From NCBI RefSeq assembly GCF_051967575.1, contig NZ_JBQCJW010000002.1, forward strand, positions 1 through 64,000: a stretch of DNA of 64,000 nt. Direction: 5' to 3'. Shown in pieces: positions 63,391 to 64,000 of this stretch; position 1 is the first letter of the stretch, and each line of letters starts with the position of its first letter. The translations under genes and the position numbers were made by a program. The notes under the pieces were generated by a model, which worked only from the letters and a program-made list of their open reading frames with translations, was not told the DNA's origin and did not search any database. Source of the DNA: Solibacillus silvestris_B. GTDB lineage: Bacteria; Bacillota; Bacilli; Bacillales_A; Planococcaceae.

Positions 63391-63804
63391 CTAATTTTTC
63401 ATGAGCGGCTTTTTGAGCATCTCCAGTAATAGCTCATATTCTTTGTCCCCAATTGTTCCACGGACCATCTTTTCAATTTCCAATTCCATCTCTTTGCTTT
63501 TATGAATAGTATCCACGCCCTGTTCCGTTAAGTGAGCAATCTTCTGGACTTTCGAACCTTTTTTCAATTCTGTTATAATCAATCCCTTTTCTTGCAGTGA
63601 AATTATAAATTTATGGACTCCCTGCTTTGAAATATCCAATTGCTTCACTAATTCGGGTACCGTCACAAAGCCGTCATAAATATTTTTTAAGACAAACCAT
63701 TCCGAGCTCGTTAAATGGAGTTCATTATTTTCGTTCCACATGATTTCTGCACGCTGACGCAATTGTTTATGTTGGCGATACAATAATTCTATAAAATCAA
63801 TCAT
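63391..63804 (-). CDS. MarR-family transcriptional regulator
   Basis: A 137-residue winged-helix regulator of the MarR type. It has LHLTSSEWFVLKNIYDGFVT, the recognition-helix region VPELVKQLDISKQGVHKFII and the wing LEKGLIITELKKGSKVQK-like stretch. The start is the ATG with GAGGAAG ten bases upstream; 33 upstream codons are disregarded. A palindrome lies about 100 bases upstream, between this gene and the divergent partial gene, suggesting autoregulation. Confidence 0.88.
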   Translation of the reverse strand: MIDFIELLYRQHKQLRQRAEIMWNENNELHLTSSEWFVLKNIYDGFVTVPELVKQLDISKQGVHKFIISLQEKGLIITELKKGSKVQKIAHLTEQGVDTIHKSKEMELEIEKMVRGTIGDKEYELLLEMLKKPLMKN

Positions 63805-63903
63805 TGAGAACACTTCCTCTTTCAAAATATGTATTTCGCAAATATTCTCAAGCATCATACTAAATGAAAAAAAATAATTCAAGTTCCCACAACTAAATCT
63901 CAT

Positions 63904-63927
63904 TTAGGTCAACTTAGTTGACTTAAA
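63904..63927. promoter_or_regulatory. Probable MarR operator
   Basis: GTCAACTTAGTTGAC (63908-63922) is a near-perfect palindrome (GTCAAC-TTA-GTTGAC) flanked by TTAG and TTAA. Size and symmetry suit a MarR dimer. It lies between the divergent MarR gene and the gene beginning at 63978. Confidence 0.7.
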
Positions 63928-63977
63928 TAGGCATTTCAATTAAAATTAGATATATAATAGTTTTGGAGGCGTATTGA

Positions 63978-64000
63978 ATGTATAAAATTGGCGACTTAAC
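63978..64000 (+). CDS. Start of a possible MerR-family regulator (cut by the window)
   Basis: Only eight codons are visible, MYKIGDLT, preceded by TGGAGGCGTATTGA as a ribosome binding site. This opening is typical of MerR-type regulators, whose recognition domain starts (M)xKIGELA. The rest is outside the window. Because it is divergent from the MarR gene across its operator, the two may be co-regulated. Confidence 0.4.

Overview
The window is a low-GC Firmicutes chromosome segment from an endospore-former. Family-level similarities and gene order suggest Planococcaceae (Solibacillus/Lysinibacillus-like); this placement is inference. Supporting signs are spore genes (spoIVA, ypeB, sleB), bacillithiol genes (bshA, ypdA), menaquinone genes (hepS-menG-hepT), a menaquinol:cytochrome c reductase (qcrABC) and a backbone close to the Bacillus subtilis ypb-ypj region. 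From about 1.6 to 58 kb nearly all genes lie on the minus strand. The only backbone exception there is the plus-strand yitT-type gene at 13.8 kb. From 58.1 kb most genes are on the plus strand.

Layout. 0-1.5 kb is a scar: a possible IS terminus, a hypothetical gene, a frameshifted IS1182-type transposase piece and the 5' part of a group IIC intron next to an intrinsic terminator. 1.6-6.5 kb holds a small unknown gene, dihydrolipoamide dehydrogenase, a chemoreceptor and a LysM-3D wall protein. 6.6-13.6 kb reads dapB-mgsA-bshA-cca-birA, then panB-panC-panD behind a separate long leader with a perfect 30-bp palindrome. 13.8-20.8 kb has yitT, a membrane zinc peptidase, ypjA, qcrABC, ypiF, ypiB and ypiA. 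20.9-27.3 kb is the aromatic supraoperon aroC-aroB-aroH-hisC-tyrA-aroA, lacking the trp genes found inside it in B. subtilis. 27.5-39.5 kb holds cheR, three tandem related small membrane/coiled-coil genes, ndk, hepT-menG-hepS, mtrB, folE, hup, spoIVA, yphF, yphE, gpsA and der.

At 39.7-44.9 kb an apparent insertion into the conserved backbone carries a 1609-residue DUF4132/MolR-like protein and a 132-residue partner. This is the best candidate for a poorly described system. The backbone resumes with rpsA, cmk, ypfA, ypeB-sleB, prsW, ypdA-ansA, ypbG, ypbE and recS-ypbB, with fer divergent. The last 6 kb carries fabI behind a clear FapR-type operator, an Excalibur protein, a glycerophosphodiester phosphodiesterase, a methyltransferase, small envelope proteins, a MarR regulator with a palindromic operator, and the first codons of a possible MerR-type gene cut by the window end.

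A family of intergenic repeats recurs three times (32.3, 35.6 and 54.6 kb), always in the same orientation, with a terminal hairpin on each side. No tRNA, rRNA or CRISPR array was seen.
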